Assembly (NCBI GenBank): GCA_021768245.1
Contig: JAETNO010000008.1
Coordinates: 30,251-94,250 of the forward strand
DNA length: 64,000 nucleotides
Reading direction: 5' to 3'
From: Bacteroidaceae bacterium
GTDB taxonomy: Bacteria > Bacteroidota > Bacteroidia > Bacteroidales > Muribaculaceae
In this document: piece by piece, positions 45,048 through 53,770 of the stretch
Numbering within the stretch: the stretch's first letter is position 1
Layout: each line of letters begins with the position of its first letter
The notes under the pieces: generated by a model
What the model was told of the DNA's origin: nothing
Seen by the model: only the letters and a program-made list of their open reading frames with translations
Databases searched by the model: none
Translations under genes and position numbers: made by a program

Positions 45048-45527
45048 ATGAAAAAATCATTATTTATCGCAGCAGTGGCTGCAATGTTTGTGGTTTCGGC
45101 CTGTAACAGTAACGGTAGCAAGACTGAAAACGGGGTTGCTACGGCTTCTGACTCTACTGAAGTGCAGTCAGTCCGTGGAGTCTGGAACATCGAGAATATA
45201 GTTGTCAACGACACTCTTTCAGTCCGTCCCGCCGAAATCGATCCCGAGGCAACACAAAGTTTTATATTTGATGTTGACGGAGTGGTCGGCATCAAGACCA
45301 ACTGCAATTCTCTTGGTGGAAGCTATGCTGTTAAGGGTGACTCCATCCGTTTTGAAAACATGTTCTGTACTGAGATAGCCTGTGAGAATATGGCTGTGGA
45401 GGACATGCTGAAGCAAGTGCTTCCCAATGTCGCTACTATTGATTTCGTCAATGATTCGACTCTCCGCCTGAACACAACCGTAGATGCGAGCTACATAGTG
45501 CTCCGCAAAGCTCAGGAAAGCAAATAG
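45048..45527 (+). CDS. META-domain lipoprotein (HslJ-like)
   Basis: A 159-aa lipoprotein with lipobox 'VVSAC' at Cys19 followed by a META/HslJ fold ('VRGVWNIENIVVND', 'IKTNCNSLGGSYAV', 'TEIACENMAVEDMLKQVLP'). The Asn-Cys-Asn motif is typical. Related HslJ and META proteins are envelope-associated and linked to stress or motility; the role here is unknown. I chose ATG at 45048 because it opens a clean lipoprotein signal; an in-frame TTG lies 45 nt upstream. Confidence 0.88.
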   Translation: MKKSLFIAAVAAMFVVSACNSNGSKTENGVATASDSTEVQSVRGVWNIENIVVNDTLSVRPAEIDPEATQSFIFDVDGVVGIKTNCNSLGGSYAVKGDSIRFENMFCTEIACENMAVEDMLKQVLPNVATIDFVNDSTLRLNTTVDASYIVLRKAQESK

Positions 45528-45532
45528 CCGAT

Positions 45533-46270
45533 TCACTGTTTCAGCGTCATGTAATGATGGCGGAGGCAGGGCTTGAGCTTTTCGAGAGAATATCGGAGGG
45601 CTGTGCGTGGAAGTGAGGTGGCATATCGGTCAAGAAATGCTATCAACACGGATTCATCGCGTTTGCCTATCTCGCGGAGCATCCAGCCGGTGGCCTTGTG
45701 CATGAGGTCGTGGGGATGATGCATGTGTATTTCAGCGAGCCTGAGTGTGTCGTCAAAACTGCAGGCGCGAATCATCGCGAATGTGGCCACGATGCTGACA
45801 CGGTTCTCCCAAAGGTTGGATGATTCCGCGAGCCGGTATAGGATTCCGCGCTCGTCAGGATGGGTCAGGAGACGGTCGCCAAGTATGTATTGACTCACGA
45901 GGTCCACAAGGTCCCAGTTGTTTCCGTAAGGAATCAGTTCGATATAAGTGTCGACGATTGATTTCTGCGCGTCCTCATCCTTCTGTTTCTTGGCTTTGCG
46001 ATATAGTTCGATGAGCGACAGGAATCCTGCGAGGCGCACCTCATGCCATTCAGAGTGTATCAGCTCGATGGCGGCGGTAAGAGTCATGCCTTTTTTCGCT
46101 TCCTTGACGATTGCCCTGGTTTCGGGGACACGGATGCCAAGAAATCTATCGCCATGGCCGTATTGTCCGGGTGATGTCTTGAAAAAGCGGCTTAGGTTCG
46201 CGGCCTGGCGTTCATCTGCTTTTGCCATGAGGCAGTCGAGCACTTCGGATGCTATGTCTCTGTCGGTCAT
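45533..46270 (-). CDS. DNA alkylation repair protein, AlkD-like
   Basis: A 245-aa protein of HEAT-like helical repeats, as in AlkC/AlkD glycosylases that remove positively charged alkylated bases. 'FLGIRVPETRAIVKEAK', 'YGNNWDLVDLVSQYILG' (with the Trp and Asp expected in the DNA-contact cleft) and 'HDLMHKATGWMLREIGKRD' are family features. It is convergent with the META gene and has a promoter at 46317-46349 overlapping that of tRNA-Gln. Confidence 0.9.
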   Translation of the reverse strand: MTDRDIASEVLDCLMAKADERQAANLSRFFKTSPGQYGHGDRFLGIRVPETRAIVKEAKKGMTLTAAIELIHSEWHEVRLAGFLSLIELYRKAKKQKDEDAQKSIVDTYIELIPYGNNWDLVDLVSQYILGDRLLTHPDERGILYRLAESSNLWENRVSIVATFAMIRACSFDDTLRLAEIHMHHPHDLMHKATGWMLREIGKRDESVLIAFLDRYATSLPRTALRYSLEKLKPCLRHHYMTLKQ

Positions 46271-46316
46271 TGTTATCGTATGGCGTATTCAGGAATCTGA
46301 TTGAATGTTTGAGATG

Positions 46317-46349
46317 CAAATGTAAAGAAAAATTTGGATATTATTCAAA
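46317..46349 (-). promoter_or_regulatory. alkD promoter
   Basis: On the minus strand TTTG (46346-46349), a 21-nt spacer and TACATTTG (46317-46324). It overlaps the divergent tRNA-Gln promoter so that each -33 lies within the other's spacer. Confidence 0.65.
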
Positions 46350-46364
46350 AACTTTCTACCTTTG
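46333..46364 (+). promoter_or_regulatory. tRNA-Gln promoter
   Basis: TTTG (46333-46336), a 20-nt spacer and TACCTTTG (46357-46364) match the consensus. The expected transcription start is about 40 nt before the mature tRNA. Confidence 0.7.
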
Positions 46365-46408
46365 CATCGCTTTAGAGGCTGCAATCGCAGCTTTTGGGCT
46401 TTAAGGAT

Positions 46409-46479
46409 TGTCTTATGGTGTAATGGTAGCACTGCAGTTTTTGGTTCTGCCTGTCTTGGTTCGAATCCAGGTAAGACAA
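46409..46479 (+). tRNA. tRNA-Gln (anticodon TTG)
   Basis: A 71-nt tRNA. Acceptor TGTCTTA (46409-46415) pairs with TAAGACA (46472-46478), discriminator A. The D-arm has GGTGTAATGGTAGC, the anticodon loop reads TTTTGGT with TTG at 34-36, and the T-arm has GGTTCGAATCC. CCA is not encoded (CGG follows). A T-T mismatch closes the anticodon stem. Confidence 0.92.
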
Positions 46480-46482
46480 CGG

Positions 46483-46550
46483 AAAACTCTTGAAAAGAGT
46501 AAGAGGGATGGCTTTTTTAAGCCATCCCTCTTACTCTTTTCAAGAGTTTT
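46483..46550 (+). terminator. 32-bp perfect hairpin after tRNA-Gln
   Basis: 46483-46514 is the exact reverse complement of 46519-46550 with a TTTT loop. It starts 3 nt after the mature tRNA. This is far longer than a typical intrinsic terminator and is AT-rich at the base. Confidence 0.8.
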
Positions 46551-46658
46551 GAGTTTTAAGTGTGGAGTTTTGAGTTGAGGGGCTAATTGGGTTGGCCCAT
46601 CAGTCCCATTAGACTTATTAGCCTTATGGGCTGCTTAATTGGGCTTGAGGAAATGAAA

Positions 46659-46682
46659 AACCCGGCGCGGGGGCGCCGGGTT
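46659..46682 (-). terminator. terminator of the pectin utilisation operon
   Basis: AACCCGGCGC (46659-46668) pairs perfectly with 46673-46682, 4-nt loop. On the minus strand it is followed by TTTTTCATTTCC, a classic intrinsic terminator about 80 nt beyond the pectate lyase stop. Confidence 0.85.
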
Positions 46683-46760
46683 GGTAATAGGGTGATAAGG
46701 GAATATCGGGGGAGGAGATATTAAAAGAGAAGAGTAGAGAATAGATATTCCCTTTGCGGG

Positions 46761-49700
46761 TTAGCGTTGGATGTATTTCTTACCGTTCTTGATTACGATG
46801 CCTTTGTAGTTTTCATCGACCTGGATACCGAGGAGGTTGTAGATGGGGGCATTGTTGTCAGTATCAACGATGATGTCGTCGATTCCGCTCTGAACATAAT
46901 CATCGCCGAAGAAGCCGTTGGCGTCTGAGATGCGCAGGCCGTTGAGTTTGGCGGTACCGCTTACTGATGCGGGGACGATTTTGACAAAACGGCTTTCAGG
47001 GTTGAGCTCGAATTCGCCTTTGAAAGGAAGATCCTTCTCGGTGAAGACACGGATTGTGCGCCATGCGGGAGCGAGGTCAGGATTGCGTGATTCCTGAACT
47101 TTGAACAGTACGGAGGTTCCTTCTTCTGCCGAGAGGTCAACGGCAATCTTCTTGGCGGGACCTTCGAAGTAGCCCATCACCTTGTCGTTTTTAGATGCGG
47201 AGCAGAAAGCTACATAGTCAGCGGCAACAGTGCCGTCGTTGCCACCGCCTACCTGACACCAGTGGGGGTAGTCGTTGTTGGCTGTCTGAACATTGCCTCC
47301 TACAGTTTCGAAGGGGGCCACAACGTTGAAGGGAGCGAAGTTGGCGGGAAGGTTTTTGATTGCCTTTCCGAAGTGCTTGTCGCCTGAAGCTACCGCGCGT
47401 GCGTAGTCAGAGGTGTTAATCTGTACCTCTCCGATAAACGACTGCGTGCCGGTGAGATTGGTGAGGTCGCCTGAGGCGAACTTCACGGTATAGGCAGAGT
47501 TGATGTCGAGACCGGTATATGCGATGCTGAGGTTGGCGCCGGATGCGCTAACTGCGATATCCTCATACTGATGGATGCCGGAGATAGTGGCAGTGCCCTT
47601 ATATACTACCTCTTGATTGAACTTGAGGGAGATTGAACCGTCCTCGAAGCTTACGTCGTTGATAAGCTTGCCTGCAGAGAGTTCAAGTGTCTGCTCACCT
47701 TCGGGAGCCACATAACGCTCTACAAGGATATCGTTGACATTGAACTTTTTGCCGTTTGATTCAAGACGGAACTGAACGTCGCCTGCGTTGGGGTAGGTGA
47801 CGGTGAATTTGAACACGCGTTTCTTGTTGCCGATAACGAGATCCTGGGTCGATTCATCTCCACCGGCTATTGTGACGAGCTTGGCGGTCTGCTGGGAGGT
47901 GCCGGTATTACCGAGCCAGTAGGTAATCACACAGGGGCCTGCAATGGTGGGGGTGGTTACGTAACCATTACCGATGTTGAACTGGACAGCGTTGGCGGTA
48001 GCGCCTTCGTCGTCAACGGATGCGGGACCGTAGTTCTCTGAGCTGTCTGAAGAATAGACGCCGGGCATGTGCACGATTCGGCTTGCAGTCTCACCTACAC
48101 CGATAACCATGCCGTTGAAGGTCTTGGAATCATTCTTCGAGCCTTTTTTGAAGATGTCGGTGTTGGCTGTCGCATCGCCATAGGCGGTTGCATATTCTTC
48201 AGGAGTTGTGGTGAAGTCTGTGTAGAAGAGCACGCCTCCGGCAGTTGAGGTGAAGTTCCATACGGTGCCGGTAGTTGTGCCGATTGAGTTTGTGGCATCC
48301 ACGCGCCAGTAGTAGGTCTTACCGGCTTCGAGTTCATTGCATGCCCATTCCTTCTTTGTAAGGCCTTCGGCTTTCTTTTCGAGATTTTCTGCTGAGGTGC
48401 CGAGATAGATGGCATAGGTGGTCTCGCCTCCATAGGTCTTCACGTCGTCGACCCAGGTGAAGGTGATTCCGCTTGCCACTCCTTCCTTAGCACCGATAGC
48501 GGGGAAGGGGTTGGTGGAGGGAGCGGGAGCCGCGGGGTCACCGATAGTCTCGGTAGCAACAATGTCGGTATAGTCGGAAGCGAGCCCATCGGGGCCTACA
48601 GAGCGCAGGCGTACCCAATATTTTGTCCTTGGGGTGAGACCGATGATAGTAGCTGTAGCTTCGCCGGCGGCAGCTGTAGCAGCTTTTGTAAAGTTTGTGC
48701 CGTCTGTAGAGGTCTCAATCTCGAAACCATATTTGGTGTTCTTGTTGATATCCCATGTGAGCGTGAGGGTCTCCTTCTGTTGGTCGGTTACAGTAAGTTT
48801 GACGGGTCGCTTGATATAGGGATAGGCCTCGGTGATGGTGAATGAATAAGCTTCGATGTTGGTGTAGCCTTCGGCGTTGAGCTTGACGGCGTCAGAGGGG
48901 TCATTGGGGTTGAGGCCGTTGGCGATTTCCCATGCGTCGGGTATGCCGTCGCCGTCAGAATCGAGAGGCTTCACACCACCGGAAATGTTAGCATTTCCCT
49001 TGTGAGAAAGTTCTATCTCACTCGAAATGCCATTTGTCGATCCTTTTTTACCATTTGTCTTGATAAGATCAATCAAATATTCATCAATGGCGTCACGCGC
49101 AGGTAGTACCGGACCTACACTTTCAATCATCCAAGCATATGCCTCCTGTGCGGTCATTATATTGGATATAGGTATAATTTGTTTGATATATCCGTCACTT
49201 TCAGGAGTCAAATTGTTCGCAGTATTAAAATCTGCGATGTTTTGATTTAAAGCTTCAAAACTTTCAATGGGAGTGGAATATGGAGCTGTACCTCCGCTTG
49301 ACCCCACCATTTCATCAGTTGTCATTAAATGACCATCGAGATACCAACTTGCATTTTCATCATAGTAGTTTCCGTTTCCATAGAATCGGAATGATTCAAC
49401 TCCTCTGGTAAATGGTGCTGTTCCTTTCCATGGACCTTTAACGAAATAATTGCCTTGGATATCAGCCCAGTGATTTCCATCTTTTGAATCACTCATGATA
49501 TAGCAACCTCCGTCCCCCCAGTTATAGACAACATTGTTGACATACTGATTCAATCCTTTGACTTTTGGGTTACGTGTTTTGTTTTCAATATAAAGGTTGC
49601 GATAGAGGGTTACGCCTCCACTTGTCTGGATTAGGCCACCGCATGAATGAGGCTGCAGTCCCTGACCAATTATAGAGTTTTGGATAGTGATATTACCAGG

Positions 49701-50228
49701 ATTGATTCCTTTTTTATCCCAGCTGATAGAGAAGTTCTCATCTTTGCCCCAAAGCACGGAAAGGTGATCGAAAATCATATCCGTACCATTTGCGACTCCA
49801 CAAGCATCTTTTCCGCTGTCTCCCTTGGTACCCATACGGAAACGGATATAGCGTACAATAAGATTGTTAGCTCCAGAGAAAGATGTGCGGTTGCCATAAA
49901 TATTTATACCCTCACCCGGAGCTGTCTGTCCAAGTATAGTATTGTTTCCTTTTACTACGAGGGCTGATTTAAGATTTATAGTTCCACATACGTCAAACAC
50001 AATAATGCGGCCTTCCTTGCTGACTGCATCACGGAAGGAACCGGCCCCGGCATCGTTAAGGTTGGTCACATGGTAAATCTCGGGATTTGCCACAGCTCGT
50101 GCTCCTTTAGCATAACGGCCGAAACCCTCGGCTCCGGGGAAGGCGAGGAGGTCAGTTCCGGCGGCATAGGCTCCCAAGCCCAATGTGAGTGCACAGGCGC
50201 TCAGCGCAAATTTTTTTAGAATTTTCAT
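46761..50228 (-). CDS. secreted multidomain pectate lyase, PL1-type
   Basis: An 1155-aa exported protein with signal peptide about 1-22. Residues 23 to about 420 form a right-handed beta-helix lyase ('FPGAEGFGRYAKGAR', 'VIFDVCGTINL'-type core at 'IIVFDVCGTINLKSA', 'NTILGQTAPGEG', 'VRYIRFRMG'). A calcium-type 'DSDGDGIPDAWE' motif lies near 424. Two fibronectin-III-like domains (about 470-665) and further beta modules follow. The C-terminus 'NAPIYNLLGIQVDENYKG' and 'NGKKYIQR' is a tag shared with the neighbouring 348-aa protein. It should cleave pectate outside or on the cell surface. Confidence 0.87.
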   Translation of the reverse strand: MKILKKFALSACALTLGLGAYAAGTDLLAFPGAEGFGRYAKGARAVANPEIYHVTNLNDAGAGSFRDAVSKEGRIIVFDVCGTINLKSALVVKGNNTILGQTAPGEGINIYGNRTSFSGANNLIVRYIRFRMGTKGDSGKDACGVANGTDMIFDHLSVLWGKDENFSISWDKKGINPGNITIQNSIIGQGLQPHSCGGLIQTSGGVTLYRNLYIENKTRNPKVKGLNQYVNNVVYNWGDGGCYIMSDSKDGNHWADIQGNYFVKGPWKGTAPFTRGVESFRFYGNGNYYDENASWYLDGHLMTTDEMVGSSGGTAPYSTPIESFEALNQNIADFNTANNLTPESDGYIKQIIPISNIMTAQEAYAWMIESVGPVLPARDAIDEYLIDLIKTNGKKGSTNGISSEIELSHKGNANISGGVKPLDSDGDGIPDAWEIANGLNPNDPSDAVKLNAEGYTNIEAYSFTITEAYPYIKRPVKLTVTDQQKETLTLTWDINKNTKYGFEIETSTDGTNFTKAATAAAGEATATIIGLTPRTKYWVRLRSVGPDGLASDYTDIVATETIGDPAAPAPSTNPFPAIGAKEGVASGITFTWVDDVKTYGGETTYAIYLGTSAENLEKKAEGLTKKEWACNELEAGKTYYWRVDATNSIGTTTGTVWNFTSTAGGVLFYTDFTTTPEEYATAYGDATANTDIFKKGSKNDSKTFNGMVIGVGETASRIVHMPGVYSSDSSENYGPASVDDEGATANAVQFNIGNGYVTTPTIAGPCVITYWLGNTGTSQQTAKLVTIAGGDESTQDLVIGNKKRVFKFTVTYPNAGDVQFRLESNGKKFNVNDILVERYVAPEGEQTLELSAGKLINDVSFEDGSISLKFNQEVVYKGTATISGIHQYEDIAVSASGANLSIAYTGLDINSAYTVKFASGDLTNLTGTQSFIGEVQINTSDYARAVASGDKHFGKAIKNLPANFAPFNVVAPFETVGGNVQTANNDYPHWCQVGGGNDGTVAADYVAFCSASKNDKVMGYFEGPAKKIAVDLSAEEGTSVLFKVQESRNPDLAPAWRTIRVFTEKDLPFKGEFELNPESRFVKIVPASVSGTAKLNGLRISDANGFFGDDYVQSGIDDIIVDTDNNAPIYNLLGIQVDENYKGIVIKNGKKYIQR

Positions 50229-50332
50229 GGATTGAGAAATAACTGAAATGAGATTATGAAATTATGATATACATGAATTCAGAAATGGCGGGAATAACAT
50301 ATTCGATTGTTCGAAACCTTTAATTATTCGGA

Positions 50333-50367
50333 ACAGCCCGCAGGGAAAATAAGACCCTGCGGGCTGT
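50333..50367 (-). terminator. hairpin between the 348-aa protein and the lyase
   Basis: ACAGCCCGCAGGG (50333-50345) pairs perfectly with 50355-50367. It lies 33 nt after the stop of the upstream gene, so it may reduce or separate expression of the lyase gene, or protect the mRNA end. Confidence 0.75.
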
Positions 50368-50400
50368 GAGTTTCTGAATCAAGAAATCAATCGAAGCGGA

Positions 50401-51447
50401 TTACTTCTGGATGTATTTCTTGCCGTTCTTGATAACGATGCCTTTGTAAGTTTCGTCAACCTGAACCCCAAGTAGGTTGTAGATAGGAGCGTTTTCGTCA
50501 GATTCGTTAGCAATTATATTATCGATAGCAGAACTTGCGCCACTTGCTTCGATTTCAATGCGTTGGAGCACGAGGCCACAACCGTCTGTCATGAAACGAA
50601 GTGCCACTTTATCATTGCCATCGTAATTATATTCACGCTTAACATACCTTTTAGCGGTTGCGTCTTCGTTAACCTGCAGTGTTTTACCTTCTACAGCAGA
50701 ACCGTTAACAACCGGAATTACAGAATATTTATGGGTTGCATCTGTGCTACCAACATAATAGGTTACTTTGCATGGTCCCTGAACTTCGGGGAACTGAACG
50801 TATGTGCCTGCGAGAGGAGCTTTACCTTGTTTACTTTTGATGAAGACCAAGGCTCCCTTATCAGAAACCCAGTTTGCTGCATCAAGTGCATTATAATCGG
50901 CATCTACCCATTTATCTATAGAACCGTAGTTTTTATACCAATGCATACGAGCCGGTCCATAGTATTTGTTGTCAGGAGTTCTTTCCATCCAACAAATGAA
51001 AGGATTGTTTTTTAGATTTGCTGCATATTCTTCTCCTAAAGGTTTGATTTCATCTTCAGTAAATACTCCAGGTTCAATCTCGTCACCAGGAATAAATTCG
51101 GTAGGATTGTCAAGTGTACCGTTATTCCATTCGGGATCCGGAGTTACAGCATATGTCTTACCATCAAAAAGAGATACAACCCTATTGGTCACACCATATT
51201 GTTCCTTATATGGATCGTCAGGGTAATTCTCGACATCTTTTTTTGCAACTATAAGGGCATTTTTCTCACGATCCATTCCGGCTTTATCAATAATGTCAGC
51301 TTCTTTATCGACGAATAATTGACTGTTAGGATCACAGAACTGTTTGAAAATGCCATGGGAAGTAAAATCCCATACGATTTTGTTAGTTTGTGCGGCAACA
51401 GACATAACAGAGACGGCTGCCAAGGAGAAAAGTAATGATTTTTTCAT
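50401..51447 (-). CDS. secreted protein of unknown function with C-terminal tag
   Basis: A 348-aa exported protein with signal peptide about 1-19 ('LLFSLAAVSVMSVAAQ'). I do not recognise the main domain; it is rich in aromatic residues ('IVWDFTSHGIFKQF', 'MHWYKNYGSIDKWVDADYNA' region) with a beta-rich C-terminal part ('GPCKVTYYVGSTDATHKY') that resembles 'GPCVITYWLGNTGTSQQ' in the lyase. The last 30 residues match the lyase tag almost exactly. Its place after susD suggests a surface glycan-binding protein (inference). Confidence 0.75.
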   Translation of the reverse strand: MKKSLLFSLAAVSVMSVAAQTNKIVWDFTSHGIFKQFCDPNSQLFVDKEADIIDKAGMDREKNALIVAKKDVENYPDDPYKEQYGVTNRVVSLFDGKTYAVTPDPEWNNGTLDNPTEFIPGDEIEPGVFTEDEIKPLGEEYAANLKNNPFICWMERTPDNKYYGPARMHWYKNYGSIDKWVDADYNALDAANWVSDKGALVFIKSKQGKAPLAGTYVQFPEVQGPCKVTYYVGSTDATHKYSVIPVVNGSAVEGKTLQVNEDATAKRYVKREYNYDGNDKVALRFMTDGCGLVLQRIEIEASGASSAIDNIIANESDENAPIYNLLGVQVDETYKGIVIKNGKKYIQK

Positions 51448-51519
51448 TGTGCAGAAATGTTTAATAAATAATTAAATTTAATTAGTAAATAAAATCAAAT
51501 TGATAAATGAAAATATGAA

Positions 51520-51578
51520 GCAGGGACGGAATCCGCTGATTTTTCGCGTTGACGGAGTATCCCGGACTCCGTTCCTGC
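51520..51578 (-). terminator. hairpin between susD and the 348-aa protein gene
   Basis: 51520-51535 pairs with 51563-51578 over 16 positions including G-U pairs. It lies about 95 nt after the susD stop. A degenerate GAGTTTTGAGTTT tract lies between it and susD (about 51630-51660). Confidence 0.55.
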
Positions 51579-51671
51579 TGCGGGAAGTAGACCGCTGCTT
51601 TAACACAGGGTCATGAAAGACTGCCGAGTTTGAGTTTTGAGTTTAAAGTTTAGAGTGTTGAGTGGAGTCTG

Positions 51672-53744
51672 CTACTTATAGGCGGGGTGCTGGGTGAGGT
51701 TGGGGTTGTCGATGAGAGGATGGCCCGCGCTCTTTGCAGCGAAGGGGAATAACTCTGTCTTGTTCGGTTGATATCCGTAGAAAAGATCGTTTATCCATTC
51801 GGGAATATCCTTGTTGTCCGTAAATTGTTTGTAGGTCGGTTTAGTATAAATGGCCTGTCCAATCTGAAGCATTGTTGAAGATTCCGCAGAAAAACCGACC
51901 TCCATTCTACGAGCCTTATTATATTCGCTTGTCCAGCTTTGGAACATATTTACTGCGTACCAATTACCATCGTTTTTAACACCATGGCTTTGGAGTAGTT
52001 TGGTTATGGCTGCATCATATTTTTCTTTTGAGAATTTTGTGCTTTCACGGATATCGGCATATCCACTCCAAGGAACGTCATAGTAAGGAACGGTGAGGAA
52101 TTTGTCGCCGTATGTTTGAGCGTTCTTCTCATAGTGGTAAATACGATATATCATATTATTTGAGCGGGCTGAACCGTAGACATTTTTTCCATATGCATCA
52201 GCGAGGTCTCTCATCTCTTCCTTGCAACGCGCAATGTTCTTATCGAGCAGATTAGTACGGATAAGGTCGGAACGGAGAAGGAATTCATCTGCGAACTCCC
52301 ATTTACGTTCCTGAATGATTTCATCAAGAAATGCTTCCTTGCTTGAAGTGTCAATGGATTTGTCTCCAATCCCGGCACGGTCGCGCACAAGTTTCAGATA
52401 TGGGGCACCAGCTCCTGGCCCGGCAAGATAGTTTTGAGTCTCTGCATACATCAGAAGTATGTCGGCATAGCGGAGAATAGGGATGTCTATATTTCGCTTA
52501 GATGTCTCAGCAGGGCTCGTTGCCCATTGGATACGGAACTTCCCTCCCATAATTGATGAGAATGTGGTGCCGACATTTGCCCATTCGTCTTTGATATCGT
52601 TTGTTTTCTTGAATGTAATAGAATAGTTACAGCAAGATACGTCACGGCGAATATCTTTTTCGTCAAATGACAGATAGTATGTTGGCAACTTGCCTTGTAG
52701 AGTCTTGCGTTGTCCATAAAGGCCTCCTACACTTCCTGGCTGTCCATTGTAGACACCAAAAGAACTATTCGTGGTTGTGCCAAGGCATGCCTGCTGCCAC
52801 ATCATTTCCCCAGAAGTTACATCGAAATTACGCTGGCAGTAATTATAGAAAAGGTTTTGGAAAGCGTTCATGTCACCACTTGCCTGGACAAGGCTATTTT
52901 CACCTTTTTCAATAACATCATGTAGTGCGTTGTCTGCTATTTTATACAGTTCGTTTACACGGGCCTCATCGTCACGGCGTCTCATCTGCAAAGTGGCAGG
53001 ATCATTCGTCTCAAGATTCCAACGAAGAGAATAGCCGGCTGCATGAAGGCATATTCGTGCCAAGATGCCAAGGGCTGCCTGTTGAGTAAGGCGCTCCGGT
53101 GCAATACCGTAATCAGCTTTAGCTTCATTCCACCAGGGCATATATGGAATATATTCCTGCATTTCACCAATCACGCGATCATAAATTTCATCGCGAGAGG
53201 TTCGTTTGGGCAAATATACATTGGGGTCTTTAATGCCAAGGTCAAAAACAGCTTCCCATTGTGCCGGCACGTCTCCATAGAACTTGATAAGGTTATGGTA
53301 TGCGAAAGCACGTATAGTATAAAGTTCACCAAGTAGCGCTTTCACTTTATTTGTCTGTTCCATCTTTAAAAGACGGGGGATGCCAATATTACATGCTTCA
53401 ATAATTCGATAACTTTCACTATAGGTTGTCGAGAGGGTAGCGGGAAGAATCGGGTCATAATAATAGTTGCCTATCTGCCATTTAGATGAGTTCCGAAGTT
53501 CCTCTTCGCATGGCATAGTGATTGTTTCTCCCGAATTGTATTGGCGATATTGTTCTTCGTGAATGAGACCACGATAGCAACCTTTTACATACACTTCGGC
53601 ATTGTTTTCATTGGCAAAGACAAAGTCGACGTTATCATTAGTAAAAGATGGCTTTTCAAGAGTGTCCTCACAGGATGTCAGCATGGGGGAAGCACCAAGG
53701 AGCATTGTTGCTGTCAGGACATTGAATATATTTTTCTTGTTCAT
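51672..53744 (-). CDS. SusD/RagB family outer-membrane glycan-binding lipoprotein
   Basis: A 690-aa lipoprotein. The signal peptide ends in 'LTSC' (Cys25). TPR-like helices and a SusD core follow ('GELYTIRAFAYHNLIKFYGDV', shown by its core 'RAFAYHNLIKFYGD', 'ILRYADILLMYAE', 'ERKWEFADEFLLRSDLIR'). SusD proteins sit as a lid on the SusC transporter and capture oligosaccharides. The substrate is probably a pectin fragment given the lyase downstream. It follows susC by 26 nt. Confidence 0.93.
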   Translation of the reverse strand: MNKKNIFNVLTATMLLGASPMLTSCEDTLEKPSFTNDNVDFVFANENNAEVYVKGCYRGLIHEEQYRQYNSGETITMPCEEELRNSSKWQIGNYYYDPILPATLSTTYSESYRIIEACNIGIPRLLKMEQTNKVKALLGELYTIRAFAYHNLIKFYGDVPAQWEAVFDLGIKDPNVYLPKRTSRDEIYDRVIGEMQEYIPYMPWWNEAKADYGIAPERLTQQAALGILARICLHAAGYSLRWNLETNDPATLQMRRRDDEARVNELYKIADNALHDVIEKGENSLVQASGDMNAFQNLFYNYCQRNFDVTSGEMMWQQACLGTTTNSSFGVYNGQPGSVGGLYGQRKTLQGKLPTYYLSFDEKDIRRDVSCCNYSITFKKTNDIKDEWANVGTTFSSIMGGKFRIQWATSPAETSKRNIDIPILRYADILLMYAETQNYLAGPGAGAPYLKLVRDRAGIGDKSIDTSSKEAFLDEIIQERKWEFADEFLLRSDLIRTNLLDKNIARCKEEMRDLADAYGKNVYGSARSNNMIYRIYHYEKNAQTYGDKFLTVPYYDVPWSGYADIRESTKFSKEKYDAAITKLLQSHGVKNDGNWYAVNMFQSWTSEYNKARRMEVGFSAESSTMLQIGQAIYTKPTYKQFTDNKDIPEWINDLFYGYQPNKTELFPFAAKSAGHPLIDNPNLTQHPAYK

Positions 53745-53770
53745 GTTAAATTCTTGATGTCAGATTAAGG

